A stretch of 40,603 nucleotides of DNA from Ignavibacteriota bacterium (lineage in GTDB: Bacteria > Bacteroidota > Ignavibacteria > UBA10030 > UBA6906). Location of the stretch: the NCBI GenBank assembly GCA_003158475.1, contig PMJR01000130.1:60590-101192 (forward strand), read 5' to 3'. The notes under the pieces are model-generated. The model ran no database searches. It was not told where the DNA came from and saw only the letters and a list, made by a program, of their open reading frames with translations. Shown here one piece after another: positions 17,411 to 25,308 of this stretch (the first letter of the stretch is position 1; every line of letters starts with the position of its first letter). The translations under genes were made by a program, and so were the position numbers.

Positions 17411-18763
17411 ATGCAACAACCAATCAAGAGGTCGAGCGTGAGCAAGCCACGGCTTTCGTCTCTCGAAATCTGGAACATGAATTTCGGATTCTTCGGGATC
17501 CAGTTCGGCTGGGGCCTGCAGATGGCCAACATGAGCGCGATCTACCAGTACCTTGGGGCGAAGGAGGAGGATATCGCGTGGCTCTGGATCGCCGCCCCTC
17601 TGACCGGGCTGATCGTGCAGCCGATAGTCGGCTACGCGAGCGACCGGACATGGACAAGGCTCGGCCGCCGGAGGCCGTATTTCCTTGTCGGCGCAATCCT
17701 CTCGACGCTTGCGCTTATCGCGATGCCGAATTCCCCCAACGTCTGGATGGCGGCCGGACTCCTCTGGATGCTCGATGCGAGCATCAACATCACCATGGAG
17801 CCCTTCCGGGCGTTCGTGGGGGACATGCTCCCGCCTGCGCAGAGGAAGACCGGGTTCGCGATGCAGAGCCTCCTCATCGGTCTCGGCGCCGTCCTGTCGT
17901 CGGCGCTTCCCTGGGTTCTCTCGAACTGGTTCGGCGTCATGAATACGCCCGGGGGGAGCCTCATACCTCGAACGGTGCATCTCGCGTTTACCATCGGCTC
18001 GGCCGTGTTCGCGGCCGCAGTCCTCTATACGGTCGTCATGACCCGGGAGTACCCGCCGGACGACCCCGAAGCGTTTCGCGCCATGAAAGAGGCCTCCGCC
18101 GGTGCCGGCCGGGCCTTCCGAGAGATACTCCGGGGGATCCGCTCGATGCCGAAGGCGATGCGCCAGCTCGCAATCGTCCAGTTCTTCACCTGGTTTGCCC
18201 TTTTCTGCATGTGGATCTATTTTGTCCCCGCGGTGGCGACGAATGTGTTCGGCGGGGCGCCGGGGTCCCCCGCGTTCCAGCAGGGGAGCGAGTGGGGCGG
18301 GCTCTGTTTCTCGGTGTACAACGGGACGGCGTTTGCGTTCTCGTTCGTGCTTCTCGCGCTCGTACGGAAACTCGGCGCACGGGAGATACACAGGTGGAGT
18401 CTGATCGCGGGAGGGGCCGGTCTCGTCCTTGCGGTCCTCGTCAGCAACCAGTATGCGCTTCTCTTCTGCATGGTTCTCGTCGGCATCGCGTGGGCGAGCA
18501 TACTCTCGATGCCGTACGCGATGCTCTCGAACGTCATTGCAGCGGAGAAGATGGGGTTCTACATGGGGGTGTTCAATTTCTTCATCGTCCTGCCGCAGAT
18601 CCTGGCGTCCCTCGGGCTCGGGCTCCTCATGAAGCACGTTCTCGGCGGCAACCCGATGAACGCGATACTCATGGGAGGGTGTTCGCTCGGCGTCGCGGCA
18701 GCGTGCACGTTCCTGCTTCACGACGACGGTGACGCCCCGGCCGCCGTCGGAGGAGCCGCCTAA
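17411..18763 (+). CDS. Second SLC45-like MFS sugar transporter
   Basis: A 450-residue MFS protein with about 12 membrane segments and the loop SDRTWTRLGRRRPYF, the same signature as the MFS protein at 13053. It is probably a proton-coupled maltose or maltodextrin carrier. It is the last gene of the operon, begins 22 nt after the MalG-like stop, and has GGAAGGAAC before the ATG. It shares clear structural layout with the first MFS but differs enough in sequence to suggest an old duplication or separate acquisition, so the two may differ in substrate length. Its stop codon overlaps the stop of the convergent SDR gene. Confidence 0.83.
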   Translation: MQQPIKRSSVSKPRLSSLEIWNMNFGFFGIQFGWGLQMANMSAIYQYLGAKEEDIAWLWIAAPLTGLIVQPIVGYASDRTWTRLGRRRPYFLVGAILSTLALIAMPNSPNVWMAAGLLWMLDASINITMEPFRAFVGDMLPPAQRKTGFAMQSLLIGLGAVLSSALPWVLSNWFGVMNTPGGSLIPRTVHLAFTIGSAVFAAAVLYTVVMTREYPPDDPEAFRAMKEASAGAGRAFREILRGIRSMPKAMRQLAIVQFFTWFALFCMWIYFVPAVATNVFGGAPGSPAFQQGSEWGGLCFSVYNGTAFAFSFVLLALVRKLGAREIHRWSLIAGGAGLVLAVLVSNQYALLFCMVLVGIAWASILSMPYAMLSNVIAAEKMGFYMGVFNFFIVLPQILASLGLGLLMKHVLGGNPMNAILMGGCSLGVAAACTFLLHDDGDAPAAVGGAA

Positions 18764-19548
18764 GGGGGGCTGAACCCCCGCGCAAGAAACCCCCCGTCGA
18801 CAGGGATGCAGGCGCCGGTGATGTAGGATGCCTCGTCCATGCAGAGGAAGGCGACGGCCGCCGCCGCTTCTTCGGGTTCTCCAACGCGTCCCAGCGGGGT
18901 GTGGGCGACGACTGCCGCAAGGTAGTCCGGCTTCCCGAGAACGCCGGAGGCAAGCGGCGTCCGGATGTACCACGGCGCCACAGAGTTCACGCGTATCCCC
19001 TCCGGGCCCCACTCGGAGGCAAGCGTCCGCGTCATCTGCATCATCGCCGCTTTGCTCATTGCATACGGCGTGCCGGTGCCGAGCGCGGTCATCCCCGCGA
19101 CGGACGCGACGTTGACGATGCTTCCTCCCCCCGCGCTCACAAGAAGCGGGTACGCCTTCCTGCACATCTCGAATGCCGACGTCATATTCGTCTTCATGAT
19201 GCTGTCGTACTCTTCGGGCGTATACGCGGGCGTTTTCTTCCGGATATTGGTCCCGGCGTTGTTGACGAGTATGTCGAGCTTCCCCCACTGTTTGCCGATT
19301 CGCGCGAGGACCGCCTCCCGCAGGTGCCCGTCGGCGATGTCTCCGGGCATTCCCCGTGCCTCCCAGCCCTTTGCCGTCCACTCTTCCACGCGCGCACTGA
19401 CGTCGGGCGCGGAGCGCGCGACGATGAATACCCCGGCGCCGAGCGAGAGGAATTCCTCGGCGATGGCTTCGCCGATCCCTTTTGTTCCGCCCGTAATCAG
19501 GGCTTTCTTCCCCTTGAGCGTCCATCTCCTTTCGGCGTTCGCTGTCAT
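18760..19548 (-). CDS. SDR-family oxidoreductase (tropinone reductase-like)
   Basis: A 262-residue classical short-chain dehydrogenase/reductase, NAD(P)-dependent and cytoplasmic. It has the cofactor motif TGGTKGIG (19-26), NNAG (from Asn96), and the catalytic set Asn121, Ser149, Tyr162 and Lys166 with normal spacing. TPYAMSKAA and the C-terminal GACIPVDGG are also typical. The ATG at 19548 has a strong GGAGGG 8 nt upstream; the frame extends to 19626 but that part overlaps the debranching-enzyme gene and lacks support. Start and upstream stop overlap by 4 nt, so translation is probably coupled to the debranching enzyme. A sugar, sugar acid or polyol substrate is a guess from context. Confidence 0.88.
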   Translation of the reverse strand: MTANAERRWTLKGKKALITGGTKGIGEAIAEEFLSLGAGVFIVARSAPDVSARVEEWTAKGWEARGMPGDIADGHLREAVLARIGKQWGKLDILVNNAGTNIRKKTPAYTPEEYDSIMKTNMTSAFEMCRKAYPLLVSAGGGSIVNVASVAGMTALGTGTPYAMSKAAMMQMTRTLASEWGPEGIRVNSVAPWYIRTPLASGVLGKPDYLAAVVAHTPLGRVGEPEEAAAAVAFLCMDEASYITGACIPVDGGFLARGFSPP

Positions 19549-22500
19549 CGCGTTGTCCCTCCGGCTGCGGTAATTGTGCCGTATATGTTGGGATCGCCCG
19601 GGCGGAGCTTTCCTCCGCCGTTCCATTCCCCCCGGTCCCTGTTCACCGTCCTGAATTCCCCGAGCCCCGAGCCGCCGTGGTCATCCTGCCCGCCGGCAAC
19701 GACGGTAAACGTCCACGATGAGTCCGGATGGCCGAGGAGCGCCGTCGGGAGCGCGAAGCGGATCGTACCGGAGGCCGCGTCGCCGAACGGGTGGAGGGCG
19801 TCTTCTTTCAGAGGGACATATGCGGTAAGGACGTTCCCGCGTGCATCTTCCATCTGTATCCCCCCCCCGACGTAGATGATCTTCTCGTACCAGTGCGTGC
19901 TGTCGAGCCGGACTTCTGCATTCCTTCCGATCCGGTCCCTCCCCGATCCCCGAACGCCGTCTGCATCAATTGCGATCGCGGCGAACGTGAGCTGGAATCC
20001 GTACTCGGGATGCCATCCAGGATCCGAGAGGGCTGCGAACCGGAGCGTGAAGTACGCATACTGGCTGTCCGCGCTCACGGCGAAGCGGCGGAGCGAGAAC
20101 GAGCCGGGGACAAAGAGAGGATTGCGGGGGTACGAATACGCGGGTGAGTCCGCTCCGGGTGAGAGAGTAATGTCCACAATGGGATGGGAGGCCGGATTTC
20201 TCTTCATGATAATGTCGTGGGGGAGCAGGGGATACCCCGGCCCCCTGAGTGATTTCAGGTTCCCCGCGATGCGGGGACGTGCCAGAGTGAGTGCGCTTCC
20301 GGGGTTCCCGGGGATGATCTTCCCGCTGACGCGCGCCGGCCACGCCGCCCCGTTGCACGTCACACGCAGCGCCGCACCGGCGTAAATGATCTCAATATGT
20401 GAACGGGGGGGGAGACGGGTTTCAGCCCCCAGGTATGTGCTCCCCGATATGTGGATGAGTGCATGGAGCGTCGTGGTATCACCATTCCCCGATGAGGAAA
20501 CCCTGAGTGCGTCCCCGGGAGCCGCGCGTTTGACGTTCACCACGAAGTCCTCCCCTTCGACAGTGATGCGGGCGTTGACGTCCCCCAGCCCTGCGGGGAG
20601 CTTCGGTTCGACGGAGAGTGAACGTGTGAGCCGGTTAAACCTGAGGCCGAGGTAATCGTCGTAGAAATTCCGGATAAACTCCGCCAGGCTCCATGCCTGT
20701 GAAAACGTTCCGGAGAGCCTCGGCTCTGATTCGCCGGGTCCCGGGACGGCATCGAGGAGCTCCGGGAGTGTGCCGGCGGCCCCCCGGTCGAGCATCTGGT
20801 GGACGGAGTTCCGTGTGATCGTCCATGAGGTTTCCTCCCTCCCCGCGGCGCACAGTAGCGAGATGAGCGGACCCTGGAGCCACGTCCAGACGGTTCCGTT
20901 ATGATACGCGGCGTCCTTCGGATAGAAGGGGGGACGATCATGCCACGGATGAAAACCCGGGTCATCCTGAGAGAGTGAGGCGACGCCGTATTCATATGTA
21001 AGCCGGGAGACGACAGTGTCGATCATCCGGTCGCGGGCGATGTCATCCAGAAGCCCCGCAGTGAATATCTGGTTCGGCCGGAGCGTCATATCCGGCGTGC
21101 CGTCCTCGCGCAGCCTGTCTGCGATCCCTCCCTGCGTCACAAAGTACCGGAGGAAATTGCCCTTCAGGCGGAGAAGAGCATCATGCCACCGCCTCGCCGA
21201 AACTACGTCGCCGAGGAGAGTCGCAAAATATTCCCCTGCATCGAGCTGTCCGGCCCAGAGCGCCTGTATGTCGTTCGCCCTGTTCCCTCTCGGGCTCCAC
21301 GGGCCGTCGGGACCCACAGCGTCCATCCACGTTTCGGCATCCCGGTGAGTGAGGAAGCCGAGAGAGTCCGTGTGATAGCGGAGTGTCCCTTCGATGGAGC
21401 GAAGGACCACCGGATACATCGCGAGCGCAAAATGCATGTCGCCCGACCGCTCTGCATACTCTCTCACCATCATCACGAACCGGGGCGTCCCGTCGGCGGT
21501 GTTGTATGCCGTGTCGGTCGCCGTCACCCGGTTGGGGATCCTCCCGCAGTCGGTGGAGAGGGAATCCCGCTGCTGGAATGAAGCAAAAAGCGCGAGTATC
21601 CGGCGGGCCTCCGTGAACCTGCCGGTGACAAGCGCCGCTCCCGGGAGCGCAATGAACGTATCGCGTCCCCAGTAGTCGGCGAACCAGGGGAGCCCCGCGT
21701 AGATCCCTCCGCCGGCAACCGTGAGTGCATCGAGTGAGAGCTTTGCCCATGAGAGGGCCCGGTTGAATCTCCCGTCCGACGTCAGCACGGACGTTGCGCC
21801 GAGGAGACGTTCCATCCTTGCCCTGCGGCGCAGGGCAAGGCCGGTCCGCGTGGAGGCGGCAAACCGGGCCAGGGCCAGCGCTTCTCCCTTCGTATCCCCC
21901 GTCGCCGCGGCGACAATATGCAATTTTCCCCTTGGTGCGACGAGTGATCCGGGCGCATGTGATTCCGGTCCGCCGCCGGGGGAGGAATCCGGGGAAAAAC
22001 CCGGAGCATAGAGCGAGACCCAGACGGGGAAGTTCTCCTGCGTAGTCCGGTGGGTGTGACTCTTCCTGGCGATCGAGATCGACGACTCACCGGCCTTTGT
22101 CAGGACATCCGCACCCCCCTTCGCGCCTCCCGGGAGCGGGATGAATTTCATCTCGACGGGGCGGGGGCTCGTGACCGTGACGACGAACGCCGCGATGCTG
22201 TCGGCGGGCCTCAGTTCTTCGACGATGCCGCCAGGGTATTCCCTCCTGAGGAAGTCCGGGAAGACCGTCGAGAGGGCCGCGCTCCTGTCGAGCGTGACGC
22301 CGTCGACCTCGAGAGCGTAATCTTCGATAAAAACGTGCCCTTCGACGGTGAACCCCTCCCAGCCCGGAGCGGAGGGCCGGCTGGTCTCACCGTAGAAGAA
22401 TGCGCCGGCCCTGTTTGTGTAGCAGAAAGTGCGGGGCCCGCCGCGGCAGACGATCCCGAGAGAGTCGAGCGGAGATTTCCCCTCCGGTGCGCCCCGCGTG

Positions 22501-22556
22501 AGACCGCACGAGATCGTGACGAGCGAGCAAATGAGCACAAGCGATCTTCTCCTCAT
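19545..22556 (-). CDS. Exported glycogen-debranching-type glucosidase with glucodextranase-like C-terminal domain
   Basis: A 1003-residue exported enzyme. An N-terminal hydrophobic signal (about 4-20) may end in a weak lipobox around Cys17. Residues about 30-240 resemble the N-terminal beta domain of amylo-alpha-1,6-glucosidases. The (alpha/alpha)6 catalytic part holds YWGRDTFIALPG (295-306), GRIPNRV (338-344), YNTADGTPRF (351-360), TWMD (409-412) and HNGTVWTWLQGP, matching the GDE_C/GH133 family. The final about 240 residues, with IAIDADG and YFTLRF motifs, look like the DOMON-like glucodextranase C-terminal domain. It should remove alpha-1,6 branches or glucose units from glucans in the periplasm. 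It is encoded opposite to the main amylase operon but is clearly the same pathway. Confidence 0.83.
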   Translation of the reverse strand: MRRRSLVLICSLVTISCGLTRGAPEGKSPLDSLGIVCRGGPRTFCYTNRAGAFFYGETSRPSAPGWEGFTVEGHVFIEDYALEVDGVTLDRSAALSTVFPDFLRREYPGGIVEELRPADSIAAFVVTVTSPRPVEMKFIPLPGGAKGGADVLTKAGESSISIARKSHTHRTTQENFPVWVSLYAPGFSPDSSPGGGPESHAPGSLVAPRGKLHIVAAATGDTKGEALALARFAASTRTGLALRRRARMERLLGATSVLTSDGRFNRALSWAKLSLDALTVAGGGIYAGLPWFADYWGRDTFIALPGAALVTGRFTEARRILALFASFQQRDSLSTDCGRIPNRVTATDTAYNTADGTPRFVMMVREYAERSGDMHFALAMYPVVLRSIEGTLRYHTDSLGFLTHRDAETWMDAVGPDGPWSPRGNRANDIQALWAGQLDAGEYFATLLGDVVSARRWHDALLRLKGNFLRYFVTQGGIADRLREDGTPDMTLRPNQIFTAGLLDDIARDRMIDTVVSRLTYEYGVASLSQDDPGFHPWHDRPPFYPKDAAYHNGTVWTWLQGPLISLLCAAGREETSWTITRNSVHQMLDRGAAGTLPELLDAVPGPGESEPRLSGTFSQAWSLAEFIRNFYDDYLGLRFNRLTRSLSVEPKLPAGLGDVNARITVEGEDFVVNVKRAAPGDALRVSSSGNGDTTTLHALIHISGSTYLGAETRLPPRSHIEIIYAGAALRVTCNGAAWPARVSGKIIPGNPGSALTLARPRIAGNLKSLRGPGYPLLPHDIIMKRNPASHPIVDITLSPGADSPAYSYPRNPLFVPGSFSLRRFAVSADSQYAYFTLRFAALSDPGWHPEYGFQLTFAAIAIDADGVRGSGRDRIGRNAEVRLDSTHWYEKIIYVGGGIQMEDARGNVLTAYVPLKEDALHPFGDAASGTIRFALPTALLGHPDSSWTFTVVAGGQDDHGGSGLGEFRTVNRDRGEWNGGGKLRPGDPNIYGTITAAGGTTR

Positions 22557-22669
22557 CGGGTCCCCCGGAATGTCCTGAGTATGTCGGTCAGCCTGCCGCT
22601 CCAGTTGAGCCGGTTATGCGATTCGGGATATCCCCTGTATGTGGTCCGGTACCCCTTCGCCGTCATCAT
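22553..22669 (-). CDS. Possible 38-residue micro-ORF coupled to the debranching enzyme
   Basis: ATG-ATG at 22669 opens a 38-codon frame whose TGA overlaps the ATG of the debranching gene in an ATGA arrangement. The product is basic (starts MMTAKGYRTTYRGY, ends RTFRGTR) and matches nothing I recognise. No good ribosome binding site precedes it. It fills the otherwise empty 139 nt between the small membrane protein gene and the debranching gene. It could be a coupling leader, the tail of a lost gene, or chance. Confidence 0.25.
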   Translation of the reverse strand: MMTAKGYRTTYRGYPESHNRLNWSGRLTDILRTFRGTR

Positions 22670-22695
22670 GCCGCGGGCGATTCGGGAGCCGCCGT

Positions 22696-22914
22696 CTACA
22701 GATGGAAGAGTATAGGGAGGAGGATGTACGCCGCGCTCATCCCCGCGATGATGAGGCAGATCATCGATCCCGCCGCCCAGAAGAACATCCTGAGGTCGCC
22801 GTCACGCAGACCCGACACGCGGAGCGCCTGGCGGAACGTGAGGAACGCACCCGCCAGCGAGAGCAGGGAGACGGATCCGAACGCGGCCAGAAGAATGAGA
22901 TCGAGCTTTGCCAT
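22696..22914 (-). CDS. Small two-helix membrane protein, function unknown
   Basis: A 72-residue protein with two hydrophobic helices (about 5-28 and 43-70) joined by a short charged loop with RVSGLRDGDLRM. I do not recognise the family. The ATG at 22914 has TATATT 5 nt upstream and no Shine-Dalgarno at normal distance, so its mRNA may be leaderless. It would be the first gene of the unit that includes the debranching enzyme and the SDR, 139 nt upstream of the former. The clean hydrophobic pattern supports a real gene. Confidence 0.55.
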   Translation of the reverse strand: MAKLDLILLAAFGSVSLLSLAGAFLTFRQALRVSGLRDGDLRMFFWAAGSMICLIIAGMSAAYILLPILFHL

Positions 22915-22919
22915 TCGTC

Positions 22920-22925
22920 AATATA
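22920..22925 (-). promoter_or_regulatory. Candidate -10 box before the small membrane protein gene
   Basis: TATATT on the minus strand lies 5 nt before the ATG at 22914, the same geometry as at 3946. A matching -35 is weak (ACCATT or TACCAT at 16-17 nt). It is supported mainly by the repeated arrangement. Confidence 0.3.
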
Positions 22926-22957
22926 GCAAAACCTCCGGCGAAATGGTACGGGCTTCC

Positions 22958-22986
22958 TTGCAGTTCTTCCCGGCAATCTCTACATT
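22958..22986 (+). promoter_or_regulatory. Candidate promoter of the receiver/YjbQ pair
   Basis: TTGCAG (22958-22963) and TACATT (22981-22986) are spaced by 17 nt, upstream of the receiver gene at 23069, giving a leader of about 75 nt. It sits in the 154-nt divergent spacer with the small membrane protein gene. Confidence 0.45.
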
Positions 22987-23068
22987 TATTGCATTGGCGC
23001 GGCAGCCGGATGCTTGGGGGGTGGTATCGACTCTGCCTCCGGCGCCCGCAACTGTCACGGGGGCTGCG

Positions 23069-23446
23069 ATGCCAGAGGGGGGTAAAAGGGGCGTTCTTGT
23101 TGTCGAAGACGACACGGATCTCCGCCTGCTCTTCGGACTTATGCTGACCGCGGCGCACTTCCAAGTGTACGAAGCGGCCGACGGCATCGCCGGCCTGAAA
23201 GTGCTTGAGGACCATCCCGGAGCCATCGATCTCGTGCTCACGGATCTCGGTCTCCCGGGACTGGGAGGGGTCGAGCTCATCTCGCGGGTGCGTGCTGCGA
23301 AGCCGTCGGTGAAGATCATAGGCACGAGCGGTTTCGGATCGAAAAATGTGCGCGAGATGGTCCTTCGTGCCGGCGCGGATGAATTCTTCTCAAAGCCGTT
23401 CTCCATGGGAGAGGTCATCGAGAAAGTCAAGACAATGACGCAATGA
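23069..23446 (+). CDS. Stand-alone response-regulator receiver protein
   Basis: A 125-residue CheY-like protein made only of a receiver domain. The acidic pair is Asp14-Asp15 (VVEDD), the phosphoacceptor is Asp59 (VLTDLGLPG), followed by the conserved Thr in IGTSG and Lys in FSKPF. There is no output domain, so it should signal by protein contact or serve in a phosphorelay. The frame extends 150 codons upstream without sense; the ATG at 23069 follows a G-rich stretch and starts just before the receiver fold. Its stop overlaps the YjbQ start by 4 nt (ATGA). No histidine kinase is encoded in the window. Confidence 0.85.
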   Translation: MPEGGKRGVLVVEDDTDLRLLFGLMLTAAHFQVYEAADGIAGLKVLEDHPGAIDLVLTDLGLPGLGGVELISRVRAAKPSVKIIGTSGFGSKNVREMVLRAGADEFFSKPFSMGEVIEKVKTMTQ

Positions 23447-23856
23447 GATTTGCCACCGAGTATCTCTGGTTCGACACTGCACAGAAGCGCGAATACATCA
23501 ATATCACGGAGCGGGTCCGCGAGGTCGTCCGCAAGAGCGGCATCAGGGAGGGGATGGTTCTCGTCTCCGCCATGCACATCACCGCCGGCGTGTACGTCAA
23601 CGACGCGGAGTCCGGCCTCATACAGGATATCGACAAGTGGCTCGAACAGCTCGCCCCGTTCGACGCACACTACCGGCATCACCGCACGGGCGAAACGAAC
23701 GGCGACGCCCACCTGAAGAGCCTCCTTGTCCACCATGAAGTCATTGTTCCCGTCACCGCGGGAGATCTCGATTTCGGCCCCTGGCAGCAGGTGTACTACG
23801 CTGAATTCGACGGCCGGCGGAAGAAGCGGGTCATCATCAAGGTGATGGGAGAGTAG
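23443..23856 (+). CDS. yjbQ: YjbQ/UPF0047 family protein
   Basis: A 137-residue protein of the compact YjbQ (UPF0047) family. The E. coli member shows secondary thiamine-phosphate synthase activity, but the physiological role of the family is uncertain. Family features are [11 protein letters not shown] (around 46-56), [17 protein letters not shown], and [13 protein letters not shown] near the C-terminus. Length is normal. It overlaps the receiver gene by 4 nt, which implies co-translation; whether the two act together is unknown. Confidence 0.88.
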   Translation: MRFATEYLWFDTAQKREYINITERVREVVRKSGIREGMVLVSAMHITAGVYVNDAESGLIQDIDKWLEQLAPFDAHYRHHRTGETNGDAHLKSLLVHHEVIVPVTAGDLDFGPWQQVYYAEFDGRRKKRVIIKVMGE

Positions 23857-23907
23857 CGGGTACGCTCCCCGCGCTCCGCACGTCCATTCCTTCAACGAGA
23901 GGTGCCA

Positions 23908-25281
23908 GTGAACACACCACGGTTACTGCTTATCGCCGCTTTGCTCATCGCCGCCGGGAGCGGTACGGCGCGGGCACAGACATACCCGGCGAAAGAACGC
24001 ATGCGCCTCATGCTCGACATCGCCCGGTTCCGCGGGGCGGATGACAGCACCGCTCTCGTTGAGTTCCATTACTCGATCAACAGGGACGCCCTCACATTCC
24101 TGCATGACAGCGCGGGCTGGGGCGGGGCGGCGGACCTGTTGCTGACCGGAAAGTCGGGGGACTCGCTCATCATCGCCGACCGGTGGCTCGTCCCGGCAAG
24201 GCTCACCGACACGGCGGGGGACAGGAAGGGGATGAACCTGGTCGGCCTCTACCCGGTCCAGTTCAGGGCGGGGATCTTTGACGTCAGGCTGGTGGCGAGG
24301 GACCGGGCGAATGCCGGCATCCGCGACAGCATCAGCGTGCGCGTTCCGGTGACGCCTCCCCCCGCGGACCGCCCGGCAATGAGCGACATCGAATTCGCCG
24401 CCTCGATAAAGCCCGGCACGAAAGAGAGTCCGTTCACGAAGAACACTCTCGACGTCATTCCGAACGTCGGAGGCATGTACGACGAGGCGCAGGTGTGCTA
24501 TTTCTACTTGGAGGCGTACAACCTGCTCCTGACGGGCGACCGGAGCGACATGACGATGACGACGACGGTGTATGACGCCGTCGGGAAGGAAGTCCTGAAG
24601 CGCGAGCGGCAGAAGAAACGCGTGGGGGAATCGGCCGTGCTTGTCGACCAGTTTGCGGCAAACAGATTGAAGTCCGGCACGTACTCGCTCACGGTGGCTC
24701 TCCTGGACACGACGAAACACCCGCTGGTCCAGGCGTCGCGGAAATTCTACGTGTTCAACCCGACGCTGGGCGTCGATTCGACGCTTCTGTCGCTCGGATC
24801 GTCGCTCCCCCTGGCGGTCTACAGCACGATGGAGGAGCCGGAGCTGGACAGGGATTTCAAGTGGTCGAGGTACGAGATTACGGACCCGGAGCAGGCGCAG
24901 TACAGGCAGCTGAAGGGTGCGGATGTGAAGAGGAAGTTCCTGAGCGATGTCTGGCGCCGCCGTCCCCCGGGGGCCCGGGAGCTGTACATGGCCCGCGTTG
25001 AATACGTCAATCAGAACTTCGGGATGCTGGGGCGCGAAGGGTACAGGACGGACAGGGGGCGGGTCTATATCGTGTACGGCCCCCCGGACGACATCGAGCG
25101 CCATCCGAACGAATCGGATACGAAACCGTACGAGATCTGGACGTACAACAGCATCCAGGGGGGAGTGGAGTTCGATTTCCTCCAGAAAGTCCAGGGATCG
25201 GACTATGAACTTGTCAACTCGACTGTCAGGAGCGAGCTCCACGACGACACCTGGATGCAGCAGGCACAACAGGTGAATTGA
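23908..25281 (+). CDS. Exported GWxTD domain-containing protein
   Basis: A 457-residue protein with a signal peptide ending at about TARAQ. The C-terminal third carries the GWxTD-type region: REGYRTDRGRVYIVYGPPD, then YEIWTYN and FDFLQ. This family is frequent in Bacteroidota and related phyla and has no settled function. The N-terminal part (about 30-330) looks like beta-rich modules. I chose the GTG at 23908, with GAGAGG 6 nt upstream; another GTG at 23902 is in frame. It stands 51 nt after yjbQ and 27 nt before the acyltransferase start, so it may head the envelope gene run. Confidence 0.8.
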   Translation: MNTPRLLLIAALLIAAGSGTARAQTYPAKERMRLMLDIARFRGADDSTALVEFHYSINRDALTFLHDSAGWGGAADLLLTGKSGDSLIIADRWLVPARLTDTAGDRKGMNLVGLYPVQFRAGIFDVRLVARDRANAGIRDSISVRVPVTPPPADRPAMSDIEFAASIKPGTKESPFTKNTLDVIPNVGGMYDEAQVCYFYLEAYNLLLTGDRSDMTMTTTVYDAVGKEVLKRERQKKRVGESAVLVDQFAANRLKSGTYSLTVALLDTTKHPLVQASRKFYVFNPTLGVDSTLLSLGSSLPLAVYSTMEEPELDRDFKWSRYEITDPEQAQYRQLKGADVKRKFLSDVWRRRPPGARELYMARVEYVNQNFGMLGREGYRTDRGRVYIVYGPPDDIERHPNESDTKPYEIWTYNSIQGGVEFDFLQKVQGSDYELVNSTVRSELHDDTWMQQAQQVN

Positions 25282-25308
25282 TCCTGACCGTTCCAGCAGG
25301 TGCTCCTG

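Noticed and set aside
17378-19525. A 715-codon open frame on the minus strand across the second MFS gene and the SDR region
   Set aside because: It is antisense to a clear MFS gene and in the wrong frame for the SDR; composition is Arg/Asp/His-rich with no motif, typical of GC-rich shadow frames.
22616-23068. A 151-codon N-terminal extension of the receiver protein
   Set aside because: The extension runs over the divergent gene and promoter region and has no domain; the receiver fold begins just after the ATG at 23069.
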